A stretch of DNA of 64,000 bases from Fragilariopsis cylindrus CCMP1102. Lineage: Eukaryota; Bacillariophyta; Bacillariophyceae; Bacillariales; Bacillariaceae. The stretch is from assembly GCA_900095095.1 (NCBI GenBank), contig FMBT01000327.1, forward strand, positions 124,001 to 188,000, given 5' to 3'. This document shows positions 36,761-48,227 of the stretch, piece by piece; positions within the stretch are counted from its first letter, which is position 1; every line of letters begins with the position of its first letter. The translations under genes were made by a program, and so were the position numbers. The notes under the pieces are model-generated. The model did not search any database, was not told the DNA's origin, and was given only the letters and a program-made list of their open reading frames with translations.

Positions 36761-37456
36761 TATTTTATTTTACAAGTAAGTTATACAAAAGAATAAAGGA
36801 TCGAGAAAATATTATAGTACAAAAGCAGATGATAGATCTATTAACTTAATCGCGAACTCGATTTTGAGAAAAGGTTTTTATTTCGTGAGCATGAGGACTC
36901 AGTCTACAAGAAGGAAAGAAGTGAGAGTGATGTTGTGATATCGGTTATTGCTCTGATGATGAACGCCGATGAACAAGCAAAATAACAAATAACACACAAA
37001 ACACATATTTTTTCCTTGAAAAAGGATGGATTCTTCAATCTTACCTTCGCCTAAAAAGATTGGAGGGACGTACTTACGCAGTCACATGCATTCGGGTTTG
37101 GGATGATTTGATTCACAGAACACAAACTGCATCATTCAATAATCATTTCGAAAGCGAATGGTTGTGAATGATGCATTCATTCTTTGACAAGTCGTGAAAG
37201 ATAAATCATTTTTTTATTTTAGTCGATCAAGTCGTTGATTCCAGTCACGTACGCCGGTCACAGCTTATAAATAAAAAGTTTTCAAAACACTAATATTTGT
37301 GTAATGGCTACCGTATGAGCGAAGTTATGTGGAATAAATGTCTTCAGAAGAAAAAAACGAACTGCTAACAACACACAAGACAAAGCCAATAGAGAATACT
37401 GCAGTACTAGTAGCGACAAACATAGATAGAGAGAAAGAGAGACAGTAGAAAAAAAA
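36761..37456. other. Divergent promoter region
   Basis: Between quinolinate synthase (-) and the FkbM gene (+). Imperfect TGATTGAATGATGCAG/GAATGATGCATTC repeats near 37129-37177 are the only structure noticed. No gene. Confidence 0.4.
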
Positions 37457-38418
37457 ATGGTGACAATGAAAAATAGACCGTTTCAAAATGGCGGTGGAAC
37501 TGGAAGAATGAATATAAATATCTTTCAGCTTTGTGTTGGAATATTTTTGGGAGCATTGGGAATGAATTTTTGGATTGGAAATGAAAGAGTTGTGACGACA
37601 AATTTACTGCAACAATTTAATGATCATGAAGCCGCTTCAAATATAATGCAAACGGTGGTGAACGAAAAATGATATCGAAACCTTCTTCTTCTGAAGAGCA
37701 GCAGCAAATAAAGGGATGGAATCCTATCAATGTGTATTATGGTGAAAAGAAGGGTTTATTCAACGACGCACCTACATCCATTCAAGAAACACAAGTATCA
37801 TTTTCACAAGTCGGGCAAGATTCTATAATCTTAGATTATTAGGACCAGATGGTTATTTCATTGATTTAGCAGCGAATGATGCATTGGACTTAACAAATAC
37901 CTAGCTCTAGAACGTAAGGGATGGACGGGATTGTGTGTAGAACCAAATCCTGTTTATTGGTATGGACTATCACATAGAAGATGTACTGTTGTGGGAGCAT
38001 TAGTTAGTGGTACAATTTCAGAAAAGTAAAAGTAAAATTTCGAGGTGTATTTGGGGGTATTGTAGGAAAATTAGACAACAAATTAGCCAATCGACATAAG
38101 GAACCAGATGCCGAAGAAGTTACGAGATATACGGCACCAATATCTGAAGTATTACAAAAATTCAATGTTCCGCATGTAATTGATTATCTAAGTTTAGATG
38201 TTGAAGGATCAGAATATGAGATTATGAAAGATTTTCCATTCAAGGATTATACCTTAAAGTTTTAACCGTTGAACGCCCGAACAAGAAATTAAAATCATTG
38301 TTACAGAAAATGGGTACATTTTTTAGCAGAACTTGCAACGTGGGGTGAATATTTGTGGTGTCACAATTCGACTGGGTTCACTCCCGGACATCCAAAAATA
38401 AAAACGTATCAACATTAG
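37457..38418 (+). CDS. FkbM-family SAM-dependent methyltransferase, membrane-anchored, heavily frame-broken
   Basis: N-terminal 71 codons (37457-37672) give a short cytoplasmic lead and one span (FQLCVGIFLGALGMNFWIG). The rest is found only by shifting frame: FSQVGQDSIIL, GPDGYFIDLAANDAL, ALERKGWTGLCVEPNPVYW, RRCTVVGALVSG, VIDYLSLDVEGSEYEIM, VLTVERPNKK, LAELATWGEYLWCHNS. These match FkbM methyltransferases (SQxGQD, FIDxGAN, xxEPxP, LDxEG). About seven single-base deletions are needed, near 37668, 37830, 37903, 38022, 38262, 38308 and 38322. It is the densest cluster of breaks in the window, so a real pseudogene is possible here. If functional, a Golgi or ER type II enzyme modifying a glycan or small metabolite. 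Ends at TAG 38416-38418. Confidence 0.6.
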
Positions 38419-38548
38419 ATAATAAGGTAGAAGGTTAAATAATTCACCTGAACCCTATAACAATAATGTTCTGTTATAATACTAGTTTGTAAAATATCAA
38501 ATATATTAGTATATTATATGTCTTTTTTCCTGGGCAAGTCCAACGATA

Positions 38549-39382
38549 TTAGTTTGATTTAATTTTATTTTCTTTATCTATTCGCGACGTTATGACACTT
38601 TTTTCAATCCACAGAGGACAAAGACGATGATGTTCCAGTAGCAATTCCTTGCGGATTTCGTCCAAACAATCTTCGACGTAAGATTTGTTATCGCTATCGT
38701 CGTAATATTTACCGTTATCATTTTGACAGTCGTGAACTACTAGTATGTCCTTTTCTGTAACTATATTGTTCCTACCACTACTACTACTATAGCTATTATT
38801 GTGACGTTGTTGAGATCGTGATCGCAATTCGACTGTTGGTCTATGCAGTCGACGATTGAGCCATGATCGAAGTTCTCGGTGTCCTCCTTCGTTATCATAA
38901 TCACTACCATTATTCTCACTAGTGGTGCTAGTTTTGTTGTTATGTTCGTCTTTTCCGATTTCCAATAACAAAAAGTCAAAAGCACCTCGTCGTAGTTCAA
39001 CAATTCGCTGTTCGATATTATTTTTATTACCGGTTGAATCATCTAATTTTGTTATACAATCATTGATCAAGGGACGGATACCCTTCTCGTACGCAGCTTT
39101 TGCTATAATCTGACTAGTTCGTAATTCCGAAGAACTACATGATACCGATGATTCAGCTGAGACAAGTTGTCTCAATTCTTCAATTTCTGGTACAATCACA
39201 GAATTCCGTGCAGCTTTCCCCGCTCGTAAAGCACAATCCAAAATAGAAGGCAAAATTTTTCTTCTGCCTCGTCGTCGTTGTCGTCCTTTTTGTTTCCGTT
39301 TCTTTTTTGGTTCGCTTTCATTAATATTGATGTATTCATTAATAGTAGTATTGATGTCATCATTCTCATCATCATCATTATC

Positions 39383-39414
<32 letters not shown>

Positions 39415-40296
39415 CATCATCATTATTTTCATTATCGTCATTATCTTCTCTGCTTGAAGAAGAAATTGCGATATTTTCTCTTGTGCGTTTTAATTGTAAC
39501 AAAACATGTGCGTCACGGGAAGAAAATGGTCGAAATATAACAGGTCGATCAGGCCGACTGGGTCTACTTGCCATACCAGCACTAATGTAACAAAGTCGAG
39601 TCAAAATCGCTTCAGTACCAACAACAACATTCCACCATGATGAATTGTCATTGTCAATGTCGTTGTCGTTGTCGTCGAATGTTGTTGTTGCTGATGTCTT
39701 TTTTTTCATCGTCGTCGTCGTCGTCGTCGTCGTCGTCAATACGGATTCTGGTTGATCCATGTTAATAGGTAGTTGCGTTAATATTTTCATCCAAGTATTC
39801 TTTTGTTTTGAAATATTTTCATAATGATTCATTTGAGTGATGAAACAATCTGAAATATCTCGAGCCAATAATAGTTCCTGTTCCTGTTCCTGTTGCTGTC
39901 GTCGTAGTTTTTCTTTCTCTTCACCTTTTTTATTATAATCATTTGCTGCGTATTCATCATCATCATCGTCATCATCATTAGTGTTGATATTAATATTAAT
40001 ATTGATGTCACAGGAACACAAGATTTCTAATCGAGCACAATTTGATATAATTGAACATTCTGTTAGGTTTGGAATGTTCTCTAATAGATACTGTTGTAGT
40101 GTCATTAATGTTTTTGGTTTTGGTACAAAAAAATCACGTCCATCTCCTAAAATTTCATCTTTCCATTCCCATAGTCGACGAACATCTTTTTTTAAATAGT
40201 ATTCAGGATCATCCTCTTTAATCCAATTCAACGAAAATATATATATTTGTTGTTGTTGTTTCGTTTTCGTTTCGTTTTGCTGTTGTTGTGCTGTTG

Positions 40297-40333
<37 letters not shown>

Positions 40334-40429
40334 ACTATTACCGATGACGACGACGACGATGACGATAAGGACGACTTCGAAAACGAATGACATCCACGAA
40401 TGCGATTCACAGCAATGAGAGGTAAACAT
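38549..40429 (-). CDS. Unknown secreted or plastid protein with faint glutamyl-tRNA-reductase-like motifs
   Basis: Single exon, 626 residues. ATG 40394-40396 gives a better leader (MSFVFEVVLIVIVVVVIGNSTA) than the first ATG. Poly-Ala and poly-Gln from TGC/TTG runs follow. The family is not recognised with confidence. Three pieces recall the N- and C-terminal parts of glutamyl-tRNA reductase: ECSIISNCARLEIL (like 'xVxLSTCNRxEIY', with the catalytic Cys position kept as C), GTEAILTRLCYISAG, and ILDCALRAGKAARN. The NAD-binding domain is missing and long Asp/Asn tracts interrupt the sequence, so enzymatic function is not claimed. Convergent with the FkbM gene across 130 bp. Confidence 0.55.
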
Positions 40430-41149
40430 AATACACGAAACGTAGTATCGCTAATAAAAATAACATCGTAACTCAGAGCACTAAAAGAGCTGGTGGCGAC
40501 CCCATTATTATTCGTGTCTTGCTTTCTTTGGCTGTGATTATTATTGCTTTTCTATCACCTTTTTGAGTTTTGCATTTTTTGCGTTTTGCGTTTTGCGCGA
40601 TAAATTTGAGAACAAATCCACACGCTCGGACGCATATTTAAAAAATGGATCAATCTCAATACACTCAAGAGAAAGACAAGATAAATCAAAATAGCTATGA
40701 ATAGTTGTTACGATTAAATTATATATTATATGCTTAATTGATACCTTATTAGGTCTTTGTGTATGTGTTAATTTAATAGTAAGTGTACCGTGCAGTATTG
40801 AATAATGCATCCAGTGATACTGTAGTTCTCTTGTCTTTATCTAAACTTATGATCTCAATCTCAAGCATCAGGAATTAAGAATAAGATGCGTGTGTGTGTG
40901 TGTGTGTGTGGTATGGATGTTTGTATGTATGTTGAACGTATGTATGCGTGCAGGTGTGCGAGTGAGAATGATATTATGATTATATATTGTATTGATTATG
41001 CTCTATGATTCGATTCATTCATGGTTTAATGACAATACCATTCGTATTCGTTCTGTGTACATAACGGTAGTAGCAAATAGCAGGCATTTTTTCTTTTCCT
41101 TCTTTCTACTACTACTACTACTACTACTACTTCTTCTTCTTCTTCCTCC
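40430..41149. other. Intergenic with GT microsatellite
   Basis: Spacer between two minus-strand genes. Contains a (GT)n tract at 40888-40910 and CTA/CTT repeats at 41108-41147 just outside the stop of the next gene. No gene. Confidence 0.5.
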
Positions 41150-42637
41150 CTATTCAGACGAACTTGATAATGCACCATTTCTGTCCATTTCTTCAGCAAC
41201 AAGGACGGCGTTCAATGCAGCACCTCTTAGAAGTTGATCACCGCATACAAAAAATTCAAGTCCATAATCACCGAATGCAAGTGATTTACGGATTCTACCA
41301 ACTTCAACGTCGTAACTACCGGTTGCTGTTAATGGCATAGGATACGTGAGTGTATCGGGGTCGTCTTTCACAACAACACCAGGAGCATCCTCTAACACTT
41401 GACGGGCTATTTTTAAATCGACCTTATTTTCGGTTTCCATTACAATAACTTCAGAGTGTGCACGAATGGTGGGAATTCGCACTGCCGAACAACTAATAGG
41501 AATATCCTCACCGAGATCACAGATCTTGCGTGATTCCCACGTAACTTTCATCTCTTCCTTAGTGTATCCATTTTCTTGGAATTTATCAATTTGCGGAATC
41601 ACATTGAATGGTAACGGATAAGCGAAGATTTCGTTTTTGATACCATCATGTGACATCAAATCACCCTCTAAATATTGTTTGGTACCGTTTGTTAATTCAT
41701 CCATACCTGGTTGACCTGCTCCACTACTGGCCTGGTAGGTTGACATCAAAATTTTCTTTACACCAAATGCCTTGATTAATGGCCATATTGCCATCAATCC
41801 GATTGCGGTTGTACAATTAGGATTGGCAATGAGTTTATTTCCTTTGGTACATTCTCCATTGATTTCGGGAACCACCAATGGAATATCCGGTTCGTACCGA
41901 AAAGCGGACTATAAATAAAATAGTATATTAATTTGTTTCGGCGTCGTTTTTTTTACAGAAGAGTTAAAAAAAAATGTAGAAGAGTAAGCAAAAACTGTAC
42001 AAATAGTTGTATTGACTCGCATCATATTTTATCGCGGACTGCAGTACATATAGTCTAGCAGAACAACAACAACAGCAACAACAACAGCAACAACAACAAC
42101 GACAACGACAACGACAAAAAGAGCGCTTACCGAATTGTCGATCACGATAGCACCATCGTCACCGGCACTGATAGCTTTTGCATGTTCTAAAGCGAAATCA
42201 CCATCGACAGCCAAAAAAACAACGTCACATTCTCTTGCAGCATCGACGCTGAATAATTCGATATCGACATCACCACTATTCTTCGTCGATACAGTTTTCC
42301 CTGCTGATCTCTTGGAACCAAAAAACCGTAACTTATCAACCTTTAATACACCACGATCTTCAATGCAGTTACGAATTTCTTTCCCAACGGCACCCGTCGC
42401 ACCGACAATTCCAATCGTATAGGAATTCAATGTTGTCGATGACATACTTCGACTGTTGTGTGCGTTATTCGATTGGTTTTCAAGGATCGATCTAGGAGTA
42501 AAGGCTATTGAAGTAGTTCCGCTGTTTTGTCGTGTACTTGCTGGAAGGGGAGCAAAAGCGTTAGTTGTGGTCGAAAGAGTTGTAGTAGCAGCGACGAAAC
42601 CAATTGCAGAAAAGAGAGCAGCTGAGGTAAACTTCAT
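41150..42637 (-). CDS. asd: Aspartate-semialdehyde dehydrogenase, plastid-targeted
   Basis: Reduces aspartyl phosphate to the semialdehyde for lysine, threonine and methionine synthesis. Exons 42131-42637 and 41150-41908; intron 41909-42130 (GTAAGC..TATAG) rejoins [16 protein letters not shown]; 421 residues, no breaks. Leader: signal peptide with cleavage TTNA/FAPLP at residue 27, a textbook diatom ASAFAP site, followed by a Ser/Asn/Arg-rich transit peptide. Enzyme: [13 protein letters not shown] (NADP-binding), [18 protein letters not shown] (catalytic Cys ~201), [23 protein letters not shown] and a C-terminal [15 protein letters not shown]. All family blocks are present and the length without the leader (about 345) is normal. 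The intron contains a CAACAA/GACAAC repeat (42060-42118). Confidence 0.95.
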
Positions 42638-43928
42638 AGCAATAATTTGTTTTTGTTTGTGATATATTATTCGAGTATAAAGGAACTAGAAAGATATAAG
42701 CTTTCTATGTTCGAATGTTATGCTCTCTTGATAGGAACGGCAGTCGGAAAACGAGAAAGCTTGATGATGGGTTTGAAAAAATACTCTTGCTTTTTACGGT
42801 TGTCGTTGTCTCGTCTGTTTTGGGACACAAGATATGCTACAAGGGCGCGCAAAATGCCTGCACACCAAGGTGTGAAATCTTATTGACGTACGTACGTACG
42901 TAAAAATACGTACGGTAGGTATGTTCTCTTTTTAATACTACGGTACTACTACTAGTAACAAGATGGAGAGACACTATGTAGTCGTCGAAAACAAAGATAA
43001 CCACTACACTTTAACTAGTAGTATATGATACTAATAAGTGACAAGTGTCAATATACTACTGTACTATGTATATCATTATTTTATAGCTATTTTTGGTGTG
43101 AACTATAATTTCTCTCCTATGAATCTCCTCCAAGTGTTGTTCAAAATTCATCTCTCTATATGTATGCACCTCCACAGAAAATTCTGTAAGGGAACAAAAT
43201 TAAACCACACATATTTATAAAATAACATAAATTGCAAGTCTATAAGAAGGCTCGTCTGTGGTTCAATTCATGGCTCAATCCATGGCCAAATACAAGGAAG
43301 GAAGCCATGTATCATGGCAGCCATAAATACGATATAGGGTTAGGTTACAAATGGTATCTGATGTATTAGTTATATCAAACAATCAAATAAACATTGAACA
43401 ATTGCTACCGTAGTAATAATATCACAATCATAACTGGATATTGTTTTTAAAAAGTTCTTTTTCTGGGGGTAATGAAAACAATTAAATATTCGGATGCTAA
43501 CACTAGGATAAATGACCAACTTATTTCTTTATGTTGTTCCGTATTTATATAGGATATTATTGCTTGTATCTTTCACCAATAATCAGCAGAATCTAACTTC
43601 TGTCACTTTTCTTGTTACTTATCAACTAGGATATATTGTATTTGGAATAATAAGTAGTCAAGGGAATGCATGCCTATAATGTATACAACCAAAACATCAA
43701 CTTGGTTTGGTCTCAAATCAAATGACTCGAATACCGTATACTCTCGTTGGTCCAAAGTAGGGAGAAAAATGGCAGAGATTTCTTGAATCAAATGTACAGT
43801 AGGAAGTTTGATTTATGCAAAAGAGGTTATGATAAATCTGTGGAATAATAATGCTATTGTTACATTTGACGTGTTGTTGTTGTTGTTGTTGTCGTCGTCG
43901 TCGTTGTCAAGAATAATCGTATACGGTA
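42638..43928. other. Intergenic, no gene seen
   Basis: 1.29 kb. Holds a self-complementary ACGTACGTACGTACGT run (about 42887-42902) echoed by ACGTACG ten bases on, and a CCATGGC-rich patch with repeated CATGGC (43269-43320). Small ORFs here are unsupported. Confidence 0.5.
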
Positions 43929-45305
43929 TCATATTATCCCCTTGGCCGAAAATGTTCCAGCGATCGGCCGGAACCATCTACGACGAGCTCTGTTATTATT
44001 TTGATTCATAGTAAAGGAGAATAATCTCTTGACAATACTAGTAGGTCTAAGATAACTATCTGAGATAGAACCACCTTCCTCGTTACCACCAGTATTCGTA
44101 ACCTCATCTCCTAGTAATTCCTCTGGCCATATCGGAAGTATCGACGAATAGCGCGAAGACGTTGGTGATTTCCACCAGCATATATTATTATCATAATTGT
44201 TGTTGTTGCTATTTCTTTTTTCTGATATTATTGTTCCTCGTGTTAGTTTTGGATTCGATCCAAATCCATTCCAATGAAAATCTCTTGCATGGAAGATATA
44301 TTCCGTTTCTTCATCAATACTCATAATTTGCTTCTTCTTTTTCAACGAACTCTTACTGTTATTCGAATTGTAGGCTGATGGCACTGTCGCTACTGGGGAT
44401 AGTAACAATGGTCTTATAATAATCGTCACACCCCAACCTTTATTCCATCTCCCGATTCCCAACACCACATTTTCAGATATAATGTTCTCCGCCTGTTGAT
44501 GTTGTTGTTGTTGTTTGTTTCTCTTCTCGTTCGATGAGAATTTGTTCGCTACTTCTTCGATTATTCGACAATATCCTTCTGGATGTAGTTCCAATTTAAT
44601 TTTATTTCCTTGTGTTTGTGTTTGTTTTTGTTTCCTTTTAAACGTATTCGATTTCTTCGGTGAAAAGAGTGACCATTTTATATCCATTTCCCATATTTCT
44701 GTTCGCAGAGGGTGTTCTTCTATTTCTTTTCGACTTCTATCGTCTTGAGAACCAGAATAATCATCGTCGTCGTCATCGTTGTTGCTGTTCCCATCATACC
44801 TAGATAATAATTGTATTTTTCCAAAGTGTAATAAACGAAGCCGTCGTTTCCGTCTTTGGTTGTTGTCATCTTCGTGATTGTAACTAAGATTTGTATATTC
44901 ATTTGTATCTTTATCATCTATAATCTCTTTCCAATAATAGTTAGAATCGTTATCATTGTCATTTTTCCTACGGAAGTTCAATCTTATTTTTCTTTTATTG
45001 TTTTCGGTAGCGATACTTCTCGTGCAATCGGTGGATCGAAAATTAAAGGCAGCCACAGGTGATGGTACTGTCGTAGCTGCTATCAAAGATCTCGTACTTG
45101 TAGTGATACTAATTGCGCTTGTAACTACTAATACGGTTAGTAGTTGTTTCAGTAACAAAAATCTACGATGATGATGATGATGATGATAGCGATGACATCG
45201 ACAACACGCCGTCGTCGTCGTTTTCGATGATGATGATGATGATGAGGAGGAGGAGGATTGTGTTGAGAAGGACGACCGTCGTCGCAAGAATGCTAATAAT
45301 CGCAT
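43929..45305 (-). CDS. Unknown plastid-targeted protein
   Basis: The frame is open from 45578, but the first 91 codons include a run of G (VLGVGGGEV) and look non-coding. I prefer the ATG at 45303-45305 (MRLLAFLRRRSSFS), giving 458 residues. A hydrophobic span (LLLKQLLTVLVVTSAISI) is followed by SPVAAFNFRS, a candidate ASAFAP cleavage site, so plastid import is likely. The n-region of ~45 residues is unusually long and has poly-Ser and poly-His. The body has conserved-looking blocks: EIWEMDIKWSLFSPK, IKLELHPEGYCRI, VLGIGRWNKGWGV, FHARDFHWNGFGSNPKLTRGT, WFRPIAGTFSAKGI. I have no function for these. Asn-, Gln- and Asp-rich inserts separate them. Confidence 0.55.
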   Translation of the reverse strand: MRLLAFLRRRSSFSTQSSSSSSSSSSSKTTTTACCRCHRYHHHHHHRRFLLLKQLLTVLVVTSAISITTSTRSLIAATTVPSPVAAFNFRSTDCTRSIATENNKRKIRLNFRRKNDNDNDSNYYWKEIIDDKDTNEYTNLSYNHEDDNNQRRKRRLRLLHFGKIQLLSRYDGNSNNDDDDDDYSGSQDDRSRKEIEEHPLRTEIWEMDIKWSLFSPKKSNTFKRKQKQTQTQGNKIKLELHPEGYCRIIEEVANKFSSNEKRNKQQQQHQQAENIISENVVLGIGRWNKGWGVTIIIRPLLLSPVATVPSAYNSNNSKSSLKKKKQIMSIDEETEYIFHARDFHWNGFGSNPKLTRGTIISEKRNSNNNNYDNNICWWKSPTSSRYSSILPIWPEELLGDEVTNTGGNEEGGSISDSYLRPTSIVKRLFSFTMNQNNNRARRRWFRPIAGTFSAKGII

Positions 45306-45781
45306 GGATGGATTGATGCAGGATGTTGATAGTAGTGACAACGACGATGCAGATACATGTGTTGGTTTCCTACTAGCACTCATCACACCGCCAAGTTCGA
45401 AAGATAGTGTTGGTGGTGTACTGTAACAAGTAACAAGGAAAATTAAATGAAATGGGGCAAAATAAAGTCGAAAAGAATGTGACAAAGCAAAATCTGAACG
45501 ATATCCCCTGACCTCCCCCCCCCCCACCCCCAAAACATTATCCACGTTTCGCGGTGATGTTACTTTCCGACCATTCACACTTTTTCAATGATTTTTTATG
45601 ATTGTTGGCAAACACAGCAAGATAAAAAGCACATGATTCATCAATTCCTACACTAATTTGAAATTCAATAACATTATAATAAACATCATCGACCCAAATA
45701 CGACAAGAATCAAGAACGCTACAGGTTTAAAAGCATCTGTAAAAGCAAACTAGAAACGCCTCTAAAATATCTGGCAACTGC

Positions 45782-45833
45782 GGATTTGATTTGATTTGAT
45801 TTGATTTGATTTGATTTGATTTGATTTGATTCG
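45782..45833 (+). repeat. (GATTT)n pentanucleotide microsatellite
   Basis: About ten perfect TTTGA/GATTT units ending 25 bases before the WDR55-like start codon, in its 5' UTR or core promoter. Confidence 0.9.
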
Positions 45834-45858
45834 TATTAATCGTTGAATATCAAGCATC

Positions 45859-47590
45859 ATGTCATCTAAAGAAAATGCTGACAATGACGACGACGATAAG
45901 TATTCGTCGTACGTACCAAGTATAGAAACATCGTACCAGCCTTTGGATATCTCATTTCATCCTACTCGTGAAAATTTGGTAGCAGCAGCATTAGTTGATG
46001 GAAGTCTAGAAGGTGTGTGTGTGTGTGATGACATATATGCAGGCAGTATGCTATTATATTTCGTTGTTTTTGATCTTTTATATATTTCTCATTCCATTAC
46101 CTTACTATATTTATTTTCTTCACCTTTTAATTTCATGCGAATCGTACTGGGCAGTTCATGACATTCGAAAAGACGATAACTACGACGCAGAAGTTGAAGA
46201 CGATGAATATGAGTCTCTATTGGCGTCATTGTCCTTACATACATCATCACCATCGTCGTCGTCATCATCAAATAATAAAAATAAACATAAGAATAATAAA
46301 GGATCATGTAAATGCGTCGCATTTTCTTTAGATGGGACGAAGATATATACGGGTGGATCATATGGAGATCTATGCGCTGTAGATGCCGAACGTGCTTGTA
46401 ACTTTTCGGCTACAAACAATAACGAACCTCTTTGGAGGATAGGATCAGCAACGTCGTCGATGACGATGGAAGGATCTGATTACGATATCAATAATAGTAA
46501 CAGTAATAATAGTAGTCATAATCCGCTCGTCGTTCTGTATCCCTTTCGGCAATACGGTGATTCAGGTACATCTCTATTGGCAACGGGGGATGACAATGGT
46601 GGGTACGGATCTGGGATGAACGTCTCGGCGGGTGGTGGTGGTGGTGGTGGTAATAGTAACAAACGACCAAAAGGATGTGTCTTGGAATGGAACGAACACA
46701 AAGATTATGTGAGCGGAATCGAATATTCCGCGCATGGAAGTGCTAGCGGTAAGAGTGGTGGGAACAATACACTTCTTACTACGTCCGCTGATGGATCCTT
46801 GGGTGTGTATGATTTACGGATGAATAAGGGAGCCGTTGCCGATACTACCCGTACATCCGATCATCAAGATGATGAATTACTCTCTCTTTGTGTATTAAAG
46901 TCCGGAAAGAAAGTTGTTTGTGGTACACAAACGGGAACTCTTGCAATTTTTAGTTGGGGAACATGGGGTGATATCAGTGATATGTTTCCGGGACATCCCT
47001 CCTCAGTTGATGCATTATTAAAAGTCGATGAAAACACTCTTCTGACGGGATCATCTGATGGATTGATAAGGGTCGTTCAGCTCCATCCTGATAAATTCTT
47101 GGGGATTCTCAATGAGGGTGCCGATGGTCGTGCAAGTGGTAGCTCCGATGATCCAGATAGTCATGGCGCACATGGAGGATATCCTGTTGAACAATTGAAA
47201 TACAATTCCAATAAAGACGTAGTTGGAAGTATTAGTCACGATAACTTCGTTCGATTGTGGGATGCACGGATCTTGAAAGATGATAACAATGATGACGATG
47301 ATGACGAAGAAGAAGAATCTGATGAAGATAACGATGATCTGAAGCCTTCTGCTACCGTTAGAGCCAAAGCCGTATCCACCGCAACGAAAAAGACTAATAA
47401 CAATGGAAAAGATAACAGTGATGACGAATGGGAAGATATGGATAACAAAGATGATGATGATGATGATGATGATAACAGTGGAGACGATAGTGATGATAGC
47501 GATGATTCCATCCCCGAGCCGGAAACTGTCAATGATCGACGAAAGAAAAAATTGAAAACCGACAACGATAAATTCTTTGATGATATGTGA
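45859..47590 (+). CDS. WDR55: WDR55/Jip5-like WD40 protein (ribosome biogenesis)
   Basis: Exons 45859-46012 and 46155-47590; intron 46013-46154 (GTGTGT..GGCAG) rejoins DGSLEG/VHDIRK; 529 residues, no breaks. N-terminal PLDISFHPTRENLVAAALVDG is the WDR55/Jip5 opening. Further blades: CKCVAFSLDGTKIYTGGSYGDL, CVLEWNEHKDYVSGIEYS, LLTTSADGSLGVYDLR, VVCGTQTGTLAIFSWG, FPGHPSSVDALLKVDENTLLTGSSDGLIRVVQLHPDKFLGIL, DVVGSISHDNFVRLWD. The C-terminus is an acidic tail ending RRKKKLKTDNDKFFDDM, again as in the family, whose members help pre-rRNA processing in the nucleolus. Low-complexity inserts lie between blades one and two, and after blade three (poly-Gly). Confidence 0.85.
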
Positions 47591-48227
47591 AGAAGTGAAC
47601 ATGAAATGCATACATATGAAAACACATGTCGAATACGCACATGTAAATAGAATGCATACTGCTACTTTATTTCATCAATGCGCATGTGGTACTGTTTCAG
47701 AGCAATATGTAACTTATTGGACCATCTTGGCCAACATCAAATTAAATTCAGTTAAATTTGATTCAATTATATTGATATCTGGTCGCATTTCCCATTTGAA
47801 CAAAATTCTGTCATTTTTTCTTTCATTGTTATAACCTTGTATTACTAAGTGTATATCACATCACTGCTAGATTATTATACGGAGGACAAAGTAATTCTCT
47901 ATCTTTACTTGTAGGATTTCTAACTTTATGATTGAATATGCTTACAAATACACATCGTCCTCCTCCAGTATGCCTATTGACTATGGCATGGTACCTATAA
48001 ATTTGCTCATAATATATAAGACAGAGTTAGTTCAAAAAGTACCGACGTGTGGCCCTGTCGTGAAAGATTCTTCGAATGGCGAACAACCGACATGCGACAT
48101 GACAGATGACATAAGTGAGCTTTTGCTTTTCACGCAAAAGACACGAGTATGACATGTACCACAACCGATTGTTCTAACAATACCACATCCAAGAACGACC
48201 TATCAAGACACCGCGACCATAAGTGAG
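47591..48227. other. Intergenic, no gene seen
   Basis: Spacer between WDR55-like and fumarase genes, same strand. Two short ORFs (47577-47834, 47928-48152) are unsupported. Confidence 0.45.

Noticed and set aside
39363-39425. Short-spaced repeats that could suggest a CRISPR array
   Set aside because: These are in-frame GAT/AAT codon microsatellites coding Asp/Asn runs; no repeat-spacer structure occurs anywhere in the window.
45306-45578. N-terminal extension of the plastid protein
   Set aside because: It is read through a G-run, and the preferred leader starts at 45305.
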